A DNA stretch of 64,000 nucleotides, taken from Microcella pacifica. Lineage in GTDB: Bacteria > Actinomycetota > Actinomycetes > Actinomycetales > Microbacteriaceae. This document shows positions 33,298-42,853 of this stretch, one piece after another (positions within the stretch are counted from its first letter, which is position 1; each line of letters opens with the position of its first letter). The notes under the pieces are model-generated. The model did no database searches. It had not been told where the DNA came from and saw only the letters and a program-made list of their open reading frames with translations. The stretch spans positions 9,813 through 73,812 of the forward strand of contig NZ_VIKT02000003.1 in the NCBI RefSeq assembly GCF_009371975.2. The letters are read 5' to 3'. Made by a program: the position numbers and the translations under genes.

Positions 33298-34510
33298 CCT
33301 CGCGCAGCGCACCCAGCACCTGCTCGGCGTGCTCGGGGCCACGCGTCTCGATGTGCAGTTCGAGCTCGACCTGGCTGATCTGCAGCCCCGTGCCGTGGCG
33401 CGTGTGCAGCACTTCGACGACGTTCGCGTTCTGCGAGGCGACGATCTCGCTCGTGCGCGCGAGCTGGCCGGGCCGATCGGGCAACGGGATGCGCAGCTTG
33501 AGGTAACGCTCCCCCGCCGCGAGGCCGTGGCTGATGACGCGCTCCATGATGAGCGGGTCGATGTTGCCGCCCGAGAGGATGACGACGGTCGTACCCTGCG
33601 CGCTCACCTTGCCCTGCATGACGGCGGCGACTCCGACGGCGCCGGCCGGCTCGACGACGAGTTTGGCGCGCTCGAGCAGCACGAGCATGGCCTGCGCGAT
33701 GTCGTCCTCCTCGACCGTGACGACTTCGTCGACGGCGTCGCGGATGATCGCGAAGTTGAGAGTGCCCGGTCGTGCGACGGCGATGCCGTCGGCGATGGTC
33801 GAGCCGATCGCGATGTCGGTCGGCTCTCCCGCGGCGAGCGAGATGGGGTACGCGGCGGCGTTGGCGGCCTGCACGCCGATGATGCGGATCGTGCGCCCCT
33901 CCTCGGCGGCGCGTCGCTTGAGCACGCTCGCGACGCCACTCGCGAGCCCGCCTCCCCCGATCGGGATGACGACGGTCTCGAGGTCGGGCACCTGCTCGAG
34001 CAGCTCGAGCCCGAGCGTGCCCTGACCCGCAACGACATCGGGGTGGTCGAACGGCGGGATGTAGATGGCGCCCGTGCGCTCGGCATACTCGGCGGCGGCC
34101 TGAAGCGGCTCCGACACCGAGTGGCCCCGCAGCACGACCTCGGCTCCGTAGTCACGTGTGGCCTGGAGCTTGGGCAGGGCGACCCCGATGGGCATGAAGA
34201 TCGTGGCGTGGATGCCCAGCTCGCGCGCGGCGAAGGCCACGCCCTGCGCGTGATTGCCGGCACTCGCGGCGACGACACCGCGCGAGCGCTCCTCCTCGGT
34301 GAGCCGCGCCATGCGCGTATAGGCTCCACGAATCTTGTACGAGCCGGTGCGCTGCAGGTTCTCGCACTTGAGCAGCACGGTCGTGCCGAGGATGTCGCTC
34401 AGGTAGCGCGAGGTCTCGATGGGGGTCGTCTCTGCGACTCGCCGCACGAGGAGGCGCGCTGCCTCGACATCGTCGAGTGTGGGGCCGGCCAGCGTCACGG
34501 GTATCGTCAT
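33269..34510 (-). CDS. ilvA: Threonine ammonia-lyase
   Basis: This PLP enzyme deaminates threonine to 2-oxobutanoate, the first step to isoleucine or a catabolic reaction. The PLP lysine is in TGSYKIRGAYT, and the cofactor glycine loop is IPIGGGGLASG. At 413 residues it has a fold-type II catalytic domain plus one C-terminal ACT regulatory domain (LRIPLPDRPGQLARTSEIVA). That size fits the shorter single-ACT type. The start at 34510 (MTIPVTLAGP) overlaps the stop of the upstream AI-2E gene by four bases. Longer open sequence upstream is antisense noise. Confidence 0.94.
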   Translation of the reverse strand: MTIPVTLAGPTLDDVEAARLLVRRVAETTPIETSRYLSDILGTTVLLKCENLQRTGSYKIRGAYTRMARLTEEERSRGVVAASAGNHAQGVAFAARELGIHATIFMPIGVALPKLQATRDYGAEVVLRGHSVSEPLQAAAEYAERTGAIYIPPFDHPDVVAGQGTLGLELLEQVPDLETVVIPIGGGGLASGVASVLKRRAAEEGRTIRIIGVQAANAAAYPISLAAGEPTDIAIGSTIADGIAVARPGTLNFAIIRDAVDEVVTVEEDDIAQAMLVLLERAKLVVEPAGAVGVAAVMQGKVSAQGTTVVILSGGNIDPLIMERVISHGLAAGERYLKLRIPLPDRPGQLARTSEIVASQNANVVEVLHTRHGTGLQISQVELELHIETRGPEHAEQVLGALREAGYQPRVDF

Positions 34511-35682
34511 GCTCGCCTTTCTGTCGTGGGGGGATCGTGCTCGTGGGGCGATATGACGCCGGCGAGGCTCGGCCGGGGGTTGGTGCGCCACTGCCCACGA
34601 GAAAGGTAGCGGACGACGACGTTGAGAACCGCAACAAGGGGGACGGCGAAGAGCGTACCCGGGATGCCTGCGAGGAATCCGCCGGCCGCGACGGCGAGCA
34701 CGACCGCGAGCGGGTGCACCTTGACCGCGGTGCCCATGACGAGGGGCTGCAGCACGTTGCCCTCGAGCTGCTGCACGAGCAGCACGATGCCGAGCATGAT
34801 GAGTGCGATGACGATGTCGTAGTAGACGAGGGCGACGAACACGGCGAGCGCGCCGGTGACGACGGCGCCGACGATGGGCACGAAGGCGCCGAGGAACACC
34901 GCGACCGCGATGGGGAGCGCGAGCGGCAGCTGCAGGATGACCGCCCCGAGCCCGATGCCCACGGCGTCGACGAACGCGACGAAGATCTGCACCTTCACGA
35001 AGTTGGTGAGCGTCAGCCAGCCCGCTCGGCCGGCGCCGTCGACGGGGGTGCGCGCACGGCGCGGGAACAGCCCCACGACGAACTGCCAGATGCGGCGCCC
35101 GTCGATGAGGAAGAACAGCACGGCGAAGAGCACGAGCACCGTGCCGGTGAGCACCTCGGTGAGCGTCGAGCCGACGGAGAGGGCGCCCGACAGCAGCCAG
35201 CCGCCCCCGAGGTCGAGCTGGGCGACCGTGTCGTCGACGATGACGCTGATCTCGTCGGGCGAGAGCTCGAAGGTCGTCGACACCCACGCCAGGAACTCGT
35301 CGTAGCGCTCGACCGAGCGCTCCTCGAGCGAGGCGTAGCCCGCGCGCACCTGCGAGACGACGAGCCACACGAGGAACGAGACGACCGCGAGGAGCGTGAC
35401 CATCGCCGTCACGATCGCGAGCCAGCGCGGGAAGCGCAGGCGGGAGGAGAGCCAGCCCGCGTAGGGCACGAGCAGCGCCGCGATGAGCACGCCGATGAAC
35501 AGCGGGATGACGAGGAGCCTCAGCTGGATGACGAGGAAGATGAGCACCCCGGCGGCTCCCGCGATCGCGAGGACCCGCCACGACCAGTCGCTCGCGATCC
35601 GCACGCCGGGCGGCACGTCGGGCGACACGGCGCCGTCGCTGGGCGCGCCGTCGCGCCCAGCGGAGCGGAAGAGACCGAGCAT
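34507..35682 (-). CDS. AI-2E family transporter
   Basis: This is an integral membrane protein of 391 residues in the AI-2E (TqsA/YdiK, UPF0118) family. It has the typical helix pattern: two pairs of N-terminal helices, a long soluble segment (about residues 115-165) and a C-terminal group with the conserved FLGAFVPIVGAVVTGALAV and VQQLEGNVLQPLVMG motifs. Family members have been linked to autoinducer export or to sodium/proton antiport; the substrate here is unknown. It is translationally coupled to ilvA. Confidence 0.9.
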   Translation of the reverse strand: MLGLFRSAGRDGAPSDGAVSPDVPPGVRIASDWSWRVLAIAGAAGVLIFLVIQLRLLVIPLFIGVLIAALLVPYAGWLSSRLRFPRWLAIVTAMVTLLAVVSFLVWLVVSQVRAGYASLEERSVERYDEFLAWVSTTFELSPDEISVIVDDTVAQLDLGGGWLLSGALSVGSTLTEVLTGTVLVLFAVLFFLIDGRRIWQFVVGLFPRRARTPVDGAGRAGWLTLTNFVKVQIFVAFVDAVGIGLGAVILQLPLALPIAVAVFLGAFVPIVGAVVTGALAVFVALVYYDIVIALIMLGIVLLVQQLEGNVLQPLVMGTAVKVHPLAVVLAVAAGGFLAGIPGTLFAVPLVAVLNVVVRYLSRGQWRTNPRPSLAGVISPHEHDPPTTERRA

Positions 35683-35765
35683 CCGGTCAGTCTACGAGCC
35701 GAGTGCGAGAGCCCTTCGCAGGATTCCGCGACGGGCATGCGCCCCGCGCTGCTCGAGAACTCGGC

Positions 35766-36842
35766 TCAGGCGCGCGCGACCGCGACGGGTCGGCCGGCGA
35801 AGCGCACGTGCACCGACTCCCCCGGCCTCGGGTTCACCGCGACCTCGTGCTGCACGACGATCTCGACACCATCGCTCAGGCGCACGCGCGAGCGGCGCAG
35901 CGGGCCGAGGAACGAGCTCGTGACGATGACGCCGGGCAGGGCTCCGCTCGTCGAGGGCGGCACGAGCTCGACATCCTCGGGGCGCACGAGTGCGAGCACC
36001 TCGCCGTCCGCGGCGCTCTCATCGAGGAGGGGGAGCCGCTGGCCCGCGGCCGCCACCTGCCCGCCCGAGACCGTGCCGGGGATCCGGTTGCTCAGGCCCA
36101 CGAAATCGGCGACGAAGTCGTTCGCGGGGCTCGAGTAGAGGTCCTCCGGCGAGCCGATCTGCTCGATGCGGCCCGCCCGCATGACGGCCACGCGGTCGGC
36201 CACGGCGAGCGCCTCCTCCTGGTCGTGCGTGACGAAGAGGGTCGTGATGCCGAGCTCGGTCTGGATCTCGCGGATCTGCTCGCGCAGCTGAACGCGCACC
36301 TTGGCGTCGAGCGCACTCAGGGGCTCGTCGAGCAGCAGCACGCGCGGCCGCGTGACGAGGGCACGGGCGAGGGCCACGCGCTGCTGCTGGCCCCCGGAGA
36401 GCTGGTGGGCGTAGCGCTGCGCGTGCCGATCGAGACCCACGAGATCGAGGGCCTCGGCGGCGCGTCGGCGACGGTCCTCGGCAGGCACCCTGCGCATCCG
36501 CAGACCGAATTCGACGTTCTCGATGACGGTCAGGTGCGGGAACAGGGAGTAGGACTGGAACACCATGCCGATGTCGCGCTTGTTCGGAGGGGTCGACACG
36601 ACGTCGACCTCGTCGATGAGGATGTGGCCCTCGTCGGCGATCTCGAGCCCGGCGAGAACGCGCAGCGCCGTGGTCTTGCCGCACCCGGACGGACCGAGCA
36701 GGGCGACGAACTCGCCGGGGGCGAGCTCGAGCGAGACGCCGTCCAGTGCCGTCATGCCGGGGAACCGCTTGACGACGTCGACGAATGCGACGGGGGCGGA
36801 GACCCGCGTGGGATCGGTCGTGGGGTGGGCGGTCGTGGTCAT
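35766..36842 (-). CDS. ABC importer ATP-binding protein (POPT family)
   Basis: This 358-residue ATPase has Walker [18 protein letters not shown]-loop [13 protein letters not shown], signature [15 protein letters not shown], Walker [14 protein letters not shown] and H-loop [11 protein letters not shown]-terminal TOBE-type domain follows (about residues 280-358). The ATG at 36842 overlaps the stop of the permease gene. The TOBE domain and gene order resemble polyamine, iron or phosphonate importers of the PotA/FbpC group. It is the last gene of a four-gene operon reading leftward from 39733. Confidence 0.93.
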   Translation of the reverse strand: MTTTAHPTTDPTRVSAPVAFVDVVKRFPGMTALDGVSLELAPGEFVALLGPSGCGKTTALRVLAGLEIADEGHILIDEVDVVSTPPNKRDIGMVFQSYSLFPHLTVIENVEFGLRMRRVPAEDRRRRAAEALDLVGLDRHAQRYAHQLSGGQQQRVALARALVTRPRVLLLDEPLSALDAKVRVQLREQIREIQTELGITTLFVTHDQEEALAVADRVAVMRAGRIEQIGSPEDLYSSPANDFVADFVGLSNRIPGTVSGGQVAAAGQRLPLLDESAADGEVLALVRPEDVELVPPSTSGALPGVIVTSSFLGPLRRSRVRLSDGVEIVVQHEVAVNPRPGESVHVRFAGRPVAVARA

Positions 36843-37654
36843 CGAGTCCTCCGGGTACTGGCGCGCCCGATCCACCCGATGACGAGCAGGAGGGCGAAGG
36901 CGAAGAGCAGGGACAGCAGAACGATGATGACGGCGATGAAGGGATCATCCTTCTGCACGATCACGAGCGCCGTCTGCAGGTTCTGGCGGTTGAGGAGCGA
37001 GGCGATCGTGAACTCGCCGAGCACGACGGCCACGGAGATGAACGCGGCCGCGAGAAGCCCGACCCTCAGGTTCGGCAGCAGCACGCGCACGATGACCGTG
37101 AGCCACGAGGCACCGAGCGAGCGCGCCGCCTCGGTGAGCGTCGTGATGTCGATCGCGTCGATGTTCGACTGCACGGCGCGATAGGCGAACGGCAGCACGA
37201 GGATCCCGTAGGCGAAGGCGAGGGTCCACACGCCGCTGCCCGCGGCCCGCGAGATGACTCCGTACACGGGCGCGAGGCCGACCACGAGGACGATCGCAGG
37301 GATGCTGATCGGCAGCAGGCAGATGAACTCGAGCACTCGGCGCAGCCGCGGCAGCTTGAGCGCCACGGTGATCATCGCGGGGACTAGCAGCACGAGCACG
37401 ATGACGATCGTCGCGAGCGCGAGCAGGAGCGAGTTGCCGATCGCGACGCCGAGCACGCGGTACTCGGGCCCGACGTCGCCCGTGAGCACAGTCACCCAGC
37501 GGCTGACGTCGTAGCCGCCCTCGAGCCCCCGTCGCAGCGTGAACTCGACCATCGCGACGATGGGCACCGCGAAGATCGCGCCGATGGCGCCGAGGATCAG
37601 CCAGCGGGTGCCTCGCCGGGGCCCGGGGATTCCCGTGCCCGTGATCGCGCTCAC
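36839..37654 (-). CDS. ABC importer permease 2
   Basis: This is a 271-residue inner-membrane permease with six predicted helices and the EAA loop (LTEAARSLGASWLTVIVRVLLPNL) that contacts the ATPase. The GTG start at 37654 overlaps the stop of the other permease (GTGA). It forms a heterodimeric channel with the 37651-38598 product. Confidence 0.92.
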   Translation of the reverse strand: MSAITGTGIPGPRRGTRWLILGAIGAIFAVPIVAMVEFTLRRGLEGGYDVSRWVTVLTGDVGPEYRVLGVAIGNSLLLALATIVIVLVLLVPAMITVALKLPRLRRVLEFICLLPISIPAIVLVVGLAPVYGVISRAAGSGVWTLAFAYGILVLPFAYRAVQSNIDAIDITTLTEAARSLGASWLTVIVRVLLPNLRVGLLAAAFISVAVVLGEFTIASLLNRQNLQTALVIVQKDDPFIAVIIVLLSLLFAFALLLVIGWIGRASTRRTR

Positions 37655-38598
37655 TGCTGCCACCGTGCCGCGCGGCGCTGCAGGAGGGCGTACAGGGTCA
37701 TGACGATCGCCATGACGACGATCATGCCGAGCGCGAGAGCGCCCGCGAGGTTCTCGCGCCCGAGGAGGGTCTCGCTCGTGAGGGCCGCCCGGATCTGCAG
37801 CGGGACGATGGACTGCCCCTGGCTCGTGAGGGCGGCGGCGGTCGCGTAGGAGGAGAAGGCGTTCGCGAACAGCAGGAGGAGCGAGCCGAGGAAGGAGGGT
37901 GCGAGCACGGGGAAGCCGACGCGCAGCCAGAAGACGCGCGTCGTGCCGCCGAGGGTCGCCGTCGCCTCGGCCCACTGCGGCTTGAGCGACTCGAGGGCCG
38001 GCATGAAGATGATGATCATGAGCGGCACCTGGAAGTAGATGTACGGCAGGATCAGGCCGGGCGCCTCGTAGAGCCACACGCCCTCGGCGAAGATGTCGAT
38101 GCCGAACGTGTCGAGCAGCAGGATCGTGATGAGGCCCTGGATGCCGATCGTCGCGACGAACGCGAAGGCGAGCATGACGCCGCCGAACTGCGCGAGGACG
38201 CCGCTCGCCGCATCGATCACGGAGCGCAGCGGGCCCGCCGACCTCGTGCCGATGAGGGCGTAGCAGACGAGCGCTCCGACCACGGCGCCGATGAGGGAGG
38301 TCACGGCGGAGAGCTGCAGCGTGGTCACGAACCCGCTCACGACGAACGGGTCGGCGAGGGCGGCGACGTTGTCGAGGGTCAGGGCGCCGTCGGCGTCGAG
38401 GAACCCCGTGGCGACCGCGAGGAACGTGGGGATCGCGAGGAAGAGCGTGACGTAGATCGCGAAGGGCGCGACGCCCCACAGGGCGCCGCCGAACCGCGTG
38501 CCGCCGCGGCGCGTGCCGGTGGCGCGCGGTGCGTCGTCTCGGCCGGGCGTGGGGGCCGATCCCCGGCGCGCAGGGAGCCGGGGATCGGCCGTCGTCAC
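37651..38598 (-). CDS. ABC importer permease 1
   Basis: This permease of about 315 residues starts at a GTG (38598) located 10 bases after the stop of the binding-protein gene; further upstream in-frame sequence is low-complexity shadow. It carries an extra basic N-terminal segment of about 30 residues, then six helices and an EAA-type loop (AEATATLGGTTRVFWLRVGFPVL). It belongs to the same binding-protein-dependent permease family as its neighbour but is only distantly similar to it. Confidence 0.9.
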   Translation of the reverse strand: MTTADPRLPARRGSAPTPGRDDAPRATGTRRGGTRFGGALWGVAPFAIYVTLFLAIPTFLAVATGFLDADGALTLDNVAALADPFVVSGFVTTLQLSAVTSLIGAVVGALVCYALIGTRSAGPLRSVIDAASGVLAQFGGVMLAFAFVATIGIQGLITILLLDTFGIDIFAEGVWLYEAPGLILPYIYFQVPLMIIIFMPALESLKPQWAEATATLGGTTRVFWLRVGFPVLAPSFLGSLLLLFANAFSSYATAAALTSQGQSIVPLQIRAALTSETLLGRENLAGALALGMIVVMAIVMTLYALLQRRAARWQQ

Positions 38599-38608
38599 GA
38601 CGGGCGTG

Positions 38609-39733
38609 CTACTGGACAGCGGTCGCCCACTTCTCGCCGAGCAGTGCCGCCGCGGCGTCGCTCTGCTCGGAGCTGGGCACGACGGTGTCGGCGGGAGCCT
38701 CGGGAAGCGCCGCGTAGAGCGCCTCGTCGATCTCGCCGTTCTCGACCATCGATGCCTCGAGCACGGGGCGCGCTCCACCCTTGAGCCACAGGTTCTGCGC
38801 CTCGGGGCTGTAGAGGAACTCCTGCCACAGGCGCGCCGCGGCCGGGTGCGGCGCGTCGATGTTGATCGCCTGGTTGTAGTAGCCCGCGTAGCCGGTGCCG
38901 GGGAAGACCACGACCTCCCAGTTGCGCTGGCCGTCGAGGTCAGCGGCGTAGCCGGCGTTGAGGTAGTCCCAGTCGAAGACGACGGGGGTCTCGCCGGAGG
39001 CGACGGTCGCGGGGGTCGGGTCGATCTTCACGAAGTTGCCCGCAGCGTTGAGCTCCTCGAAGAAGTCGATGCCGGCCTGGAAGTCGTCGAGCGTGCCGCC
39101 GTTCTGCACGGTCGCCATGCCGACGGCCGCGAAGGCCGCGCCGGCCTGGGTCGGGTCGCCGTTGATGGCCACCTTGCCGCGATAGTCGGCGCCGAGCAGA
39201 TCCTCGAGGCTCTCCGGGGCGGGAACGGCGTCGGGGTCGTAGCCCACGGCCATGTATCCGCCGTAGTCGCTCCAGAACAGTCCGTCCTCGTTCTTGAGCG
39301 CGTCGGGGATGTCGTCCCAGCGCTCGACGAAGTAGGGGGCGAAGTAGTCGGTGCTCGCGAGAGCGACCGAGAGGCCGACGTCGAAGACGTCGGGAGCGGT
39401 GTCCTGGCCCTGGAGGTTCTCGGCCGCCTGGATCTCCTCGGCGCTCGAGGAGTCGGGGGCCGCCTCGGTCACCGTGATCTCGGGGTAGCGCTCGATGAAC
39501 AGGTCGAGGATCTCGCCGTAGTTGGCCCAGTCGCGGGGAAGCGCGATGACGTTGAGGGCGCCTTCCGCCTTCGCGGCCGCCTCGAGGTCGGCGAAGGTGC
39601 CGAAGTCGGCGATGCTCGTGGCCGTCGACGCGTCGAAGCCGTCGGCGGGAGCGTCGGTCGACGCGCAGGCGCCGAGGGTGAGAGCGGCCGTCGCCGCGAG
39701 GGCGACGGTGGCGAGAGTGCGGGTGTTCTTCAC
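38609..39733 (-). CDS. ABC importer solute-binding lipoprotein
   Basis: This encodes a 374-residue extracellular binding protein with a lipoprotein signal peptide; the lipobox is LTLGAC, with the Cys near residue 23. The mature part is an acidic two-lobed protein (NVIALPRDWANYGEILDLF, VVFDWDYLNAGYA, GTGYAGYYNQAINIDAPHP) of the PotD/AfuA-like superfamily. A GGAGG site precedes the GTG at 39733. It heads the operon and delivers an unidentified ligand to the two permeases. Polyamine, ferric ion or phosphonate are possibilities by family, none provable here. Confidence 0.9.
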   Translation of the reverse strand: MKNTRTLATVALAATAALTLGACASTDAPADGFDASTATSIADFGTFADLEAAAKAEGALNVIALPRDWANYGEILDLFIERYPEITVTEAAPDSSSAEEIQAAENLQGQDTAPDVFDVGLSVALASTDYFAPYFVERWDDIPDALKNEDGLFWSDYGGYMAVGYDPDAVPAPESLEDLLGADYRGKVAINGDPTQAGAAFAAVGMATVQNGGTLDDFQAGIDFFEELNAAGNFVKIDPTPATVASGETPVVFDWDYLNAGYAADLDGQRNWEVVVFPGTGYAGYYNQAINIDAPHPAAARLWQEFLYSPEAQNLWLKGGARPVLEASMVENGEIDEALYAALPEAPADTVVPSSEQSDAAAALLGEKWATAVQ

Positions 39734-39935
39734 GAATCCTCCGTGTGATCGTGCGCGGCGGCCGAGGCTGTGTTCTCGACACGGGAAACCACGTATTTCT
39801 CGAAAGCTAGAGAGCGCCGGTGTCCGGCACGCCCGCGCGATGTGAACGGCAGGACAACGCGCGGTTGCTACTCGGCCGCCGTCGGTCCGCCCCGCGGGTC
39901 GGGCGCACGTCGGCCGCCGCCGCTAGCGTGGCGGC

Positions 39936-41174
39936 GTGCCCACTTTCCCCGCTGCGCCGCGCACGGCTCGCAGGCTGTCCTCCTCCCAGGCGCGCCGCCT
40001 CGCCCTCTCCGCGCAGGGGTTCGGCCGCCCGCATCCTGAGGCCGTGACGAGCCGCCAGCTCTCGGCGGCGCTCGATCACCTGGGCGTGCTGCAGCTCGAC
40101 TCGGTCACCGTCTTCGCACGGTCGCACTACCTGCCGCTCTTCGCGCGACTCGGCACCTACGACCCGGCGAGCCTCGACCGGCTGATCTTCAGCGCCCGCG
40201 GCCGCTACACCGAGTACTGGGCCCACGAGGCGGCGATCATCCGGCGGGAGGACTGGCCGCTGTGGCACTGGAAGCGCGAGGCCCTTCGGGAGCGCTTCAC
40301 CTGCACTCAGCCCTGGGTGCGCGAGAACACCGCGATGCTCGACTGGCTGCTCGCCGAGCTCGCCGAGGTTGGTCCGATGACCGTCTCGGACGTCGAGCAC
40401 GAGGCGACCGCGCGTCGCGGCCCCTGGTGGGGCTGGAGCGACGTCAAGGTCGGCCTCGAGTACCTCTTCGCGTTCGGCGACGTCGTGAGCGGCGGGCGGC
40501 GGGGCTTCTCGCGCATCTACGCCCTCCCGCACCAGGTCGGCATGACCGCCCTGCACGCTCAGCGCGTCGCGCGCCCCGATGCCGAGCGCGAGCTCGTCCG
40601 TCGCAGCGTGCGCGCCCTCGGCGTCGGCACGATCGGCGACATCGCCGACTACTACCGTCTGAAGATCGCCCCGACGCGGGATGCCCTGCGCGCCCTGCTC
40701 GCGGCCGGCGAGGTCGAGCAGGTCGAGGTCGAGGGGTGGCAGCGCGCGGGCCGCCCGCTGCCCGCGTTCGTCGTGCCCGGCGCGAGCATCCCGCGCCGCC
40801 TCGAGGCGACCGCTCTGCTCTCGCCGTTCGACCCCGTCGTGGCGAACCGCGACCGCGCCCTGCGCCTCTTCGACTTCGCGTACCGCATCGAGATTTACAC
40901 GCCCGCGCCCCAGCGCCAGTACGGGTACTACACGCTGCCCGTCCTCGTGGACGAGATGCTGCTCGGGCGGCTCGACCTCAAGAGCGACCGCCAGGCGGGC
41001 GTGCTGCGCGTGCAGTCGGCCTGGGTCGAGCCGGGGGTGCAGGCCGGCCACCTCGCGGAGCGCGTGGCCCCGCTGCTGCGGCGGGCTTCCGCGTGGCAGG
41101 GGCTGGGAGACGTCGTCGTCGCGGACCGCGGAAACGCGAGCGCTGCCGTGCGCCGAGCCGTCGACGGGGAGTGA
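39936..41174 (+). CDS. YcaQ-like winged-helix DNA glycosylase
   Basis: This is a 412-residue protein of the HTH_42/DUF1006 family. E. coli YcaQ (AlkX) and Streptomyces AlkZ are glycosylases that unhook DNA interstrand crosslinks. The catalytic motif is present as LQLDSV (Q-x-D, about residue 53-55), closer to the YcaQ type than to the Q-x-Q of AlkZ. Other conserved segments are YTEYWAHEAAIIRREDWPL, a WWGWSDVK stretch and the LLSPFDPVVANRDRALRLFDF segment. The ATG at 39936 fits the usual length. It stands alone after the divergent ABC operon. Confidence 0.87.
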   Translation: MPTFPAAPRTARRLSSSQARRLALSAQGFGRPHPEAVTSRQLSAALDHLGVLQLDSVTVFARSHYLPLFARLGTYDPASLDRLIFSARGRYTEYWAHEAAIIRREDWPLWHWKREALRERFTCTQPWVRENTAMLDWLLAELAEVGPMTVSDVEHEATARRGPWWGWSDVKVGLEYLFAFGDVVSGGRRGFSRIYALPHQVGMTALHAQRVARPDAERELVRRSVRALGVGTIGDIADYYRLKIAPTRDALRALLAAGEVEQVEVEGWQRAGRPLPAFVVPGASIPRRLEATALLSPFDPVVANRDRALRLFDFAYRIEIYTPAPQRQYGYYTLPVLVDEMLLGRLDLKSDRQAGVLRVQSAWVEPGVQAGHLAERVAPLLRRASAWQGLGDVVVADRGNASAAVRRAVDGE

Positions 41175-41210
41175 CGCGGGGAGTGATGCGGGGGCCGACG
41201 CACGGTCGAG

Positions 41211-42086
41211 CTAGAAGCGCGTCGAGTTCTCCATGAGGCGCTTGACGCGATCCGGGATCGGCGGGTGCGTCTGGAACATGCGGTCGACGATGCCGGGCTT
41301 CATCGGGTCGCTGATCCACAGGTGCGCCATCGTCGAGTTCTGCTTGCGCATGGGGCGCGCGTAGTCGCCGAGCTTCTGCAGAGCGCTCGCGAGCGCCTCC
41401 GGGTCGCGCGTCGTGAGAGCGCCCGTCGCATCGGCGAGGTACTCGCGCTGCCGGGAGACGGCGGCCTGGATGAGGCTCGCGACGAGCGGGGCCACGATCA
41501 TCGCGACGAGGCCGAAGACGAGCACGATCGGGTTGCCGTTGTTGCGGTTGCCGCCGAAGAACGCCATGCGCACGAGGATGTCGGCGAGCAGGCCGACCGC
41601 GACGACGAGCCCGAACACGATCGTGGAGACGCGGATGTCGTAGTTCTTCACGTGGCCGAGCTCGTGCGCCATGACGCCCGTCAGCTCCCGGTCGTCCATG
41701 AGCTCGAGCAGGCCGGTCGTCGCCGCGACGCTGGCGTGCTGGGGATCGCGACCCGTCGCGAAGGCGTTCGGCGCCGGATCGTTGACGATGTACACCTTGG
41801 GCATGGGGAGCCCCTCGGTGATGGCGAGGTTCTCGACGATGCGGTAGAGGCGCGGGTTGTCGCGCTTCTCGATCTGCCGGGCTCCCGCCATCGAGAGCGC
41901 CTGCGAGCTCGACGCGAAGTACTGGAACAGCACGTAGGCGGTCGCCCCGATGAGCGTGCCGATGAAGATCGTCATGCCGCCGCCGTACAGGTAGTCGGCG
42001 ACGAGGCCGAGACCCCCGATGAGCAGCACGAACACGATGATGATGAACACCGTGTTGCGCTTGTTCGCCGCGATGGCGCGATACAC
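41211..42086 (-). CDS. htpX: HtpX-type M48 membrane zinc protease
   Basis: This 291-residue membrane metalloprotease has zinc ligands in HELGH (LTGVMAHELGHVKNYD) and the downstream glutamate in SRQREYLADATGA. Two N-terminal helices and two central helices flank the catalytic site, as in HtpX. It degrades damaged or misfolded membrane proteins. It lies 32 bases after lemA on the same strand; lemA-htpX pairing is common in bacteria. Confidence 0.94.
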   Translation of the reverse strand: MYRAIAANKRNTVFIIIVFVLLIGGLGLVADYLYGGGMTIFIGTLIGATAYVLFQYFASSSQALSMAGARQIEKRDNPRLYRIVENLAITEGLPMPKVYIVNDPAPNAFATGRDPQHASVAATTGLLELMDDRELTGVMAHELGHVKNYDIRVSTIVFGLVVAVGLLADILVRMAFFGGNRNNGNPIVLVFGLVAMIVAPLVASLIQAAVSRQREYLADATGALTTRDPEALASALQKLGDYARPMRKQNSTMAHLWISDPMKPGIVDRMFQTHPPIPDRVKRLMENSTRF

Positions 42087-42118
42087 GTGCGGTTACTCCC
42101 TGCTCGCGAGCGCGGTGA

Positions 42119-42685
42119 TCAGAACTGCACGCGGGGAGGCTCCGCGATCGCCGCCGAGTCCGCCACCTCGAAGAAGTCGCGCTCGGTGAAGCCGAGACCG
42201 CGCACGAAGAGGGTGTTGGGGAACTGCTTGATCTTGACGTTGAGCTCCCGGACACCGCCGTTGTAGAAGCGGCGCGAGGCCTGGATCTTGTCCTCCGTGT
42301 CGACGAGCTCGCCCTGCAGCTGCAGGAAGTTCTGGCTCGCCTGGAGCTGCGGGTACGCCTCGGCGACCGCGAAGATGCTCTTCAGGGCCTGCTGCATGTG
42401 GTTCTCGGCCGCGCTCGCCTCGGCAGGGCCCTGAGCGCTGAGCGTCTCCGCCCGCGCCTTCGTGACGTTCTCGAAGACCTGCTTCTCGTGCGCTGCGTAG
42501 CCCTTGACCGCCTCGATGAGGTTGGGTAGGAGGTCGGCGCGGCGCTTGAGCTGCACCGTGATGTCGCTCCACGCCTCGTCGACGCGCACGTTGAGGGTGA
42601 CGAGCGAGTTGTACGTCGCCCACAGGTAGATGCCCGCGATGACGACGAGGAGGACGATGACGCCGACGATGACCAAGAATTCCAT
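42119..42685 (-). CDS. lemA: LemA family protein
   Basis: This 188-residue protein has one N-terminal transmembrane helix (MEFLVIVGVIVLLVVIAGIYL) and an extracytoplasmic four-helix domain. Family motifs are YNSLVTLNVRVDEAWSDI, QLKRRADLLPNLIEAVKGYA and NFLQLQGELVDTEDKI. The ATG at 42685 is chosen because it begins exactly at the membrane helix; the much longer open frame upstream is antisense shadow. Its role is unknown, but it is regularly paired with HtpX. Confidence 0.94.
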   Translation of the reverse strand: MEFLVIVGVIVLLVVIAGIYLWATYNSLVTLNVRVDEAWSDITVQLKRRADLLPNLIEAVKGYAAHEKQVFENVTKARAETLSAQGPAEASAAENHMQQALKSIFAVAEAYPQLQASQNFLQLQGELVDTEDKIQASRRFYNGGVRELNVKIKQFPNTLFVRGLGFTERDFFEVADSAAIAEPPRVQF

Positions 42686-42853
42686 GAGCACAGCATAGAG
42701 CGCGCTTCCGCACCGCAACAGGCGCCAGGCTTGGTGACTCCTGTGCAGGCGCCCAGCAGTCACCGGCGCAACGCGCCATGATGGTCGCGAGGATGGTCCG
42801 ATGTCGGCACGTCGACAGCACCGAGGGCCGTCGCCCTCACGAGCGGAGAGGGG

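Noticed and set aside
33269-35581. A 770-codon frame suggesting a fusion upstream of IlvA
   Set aside because: The extra N-terminal part overlaps the AI-2E gene in another frame and is Arg/His-rich noise; IlvA begins at 34510.
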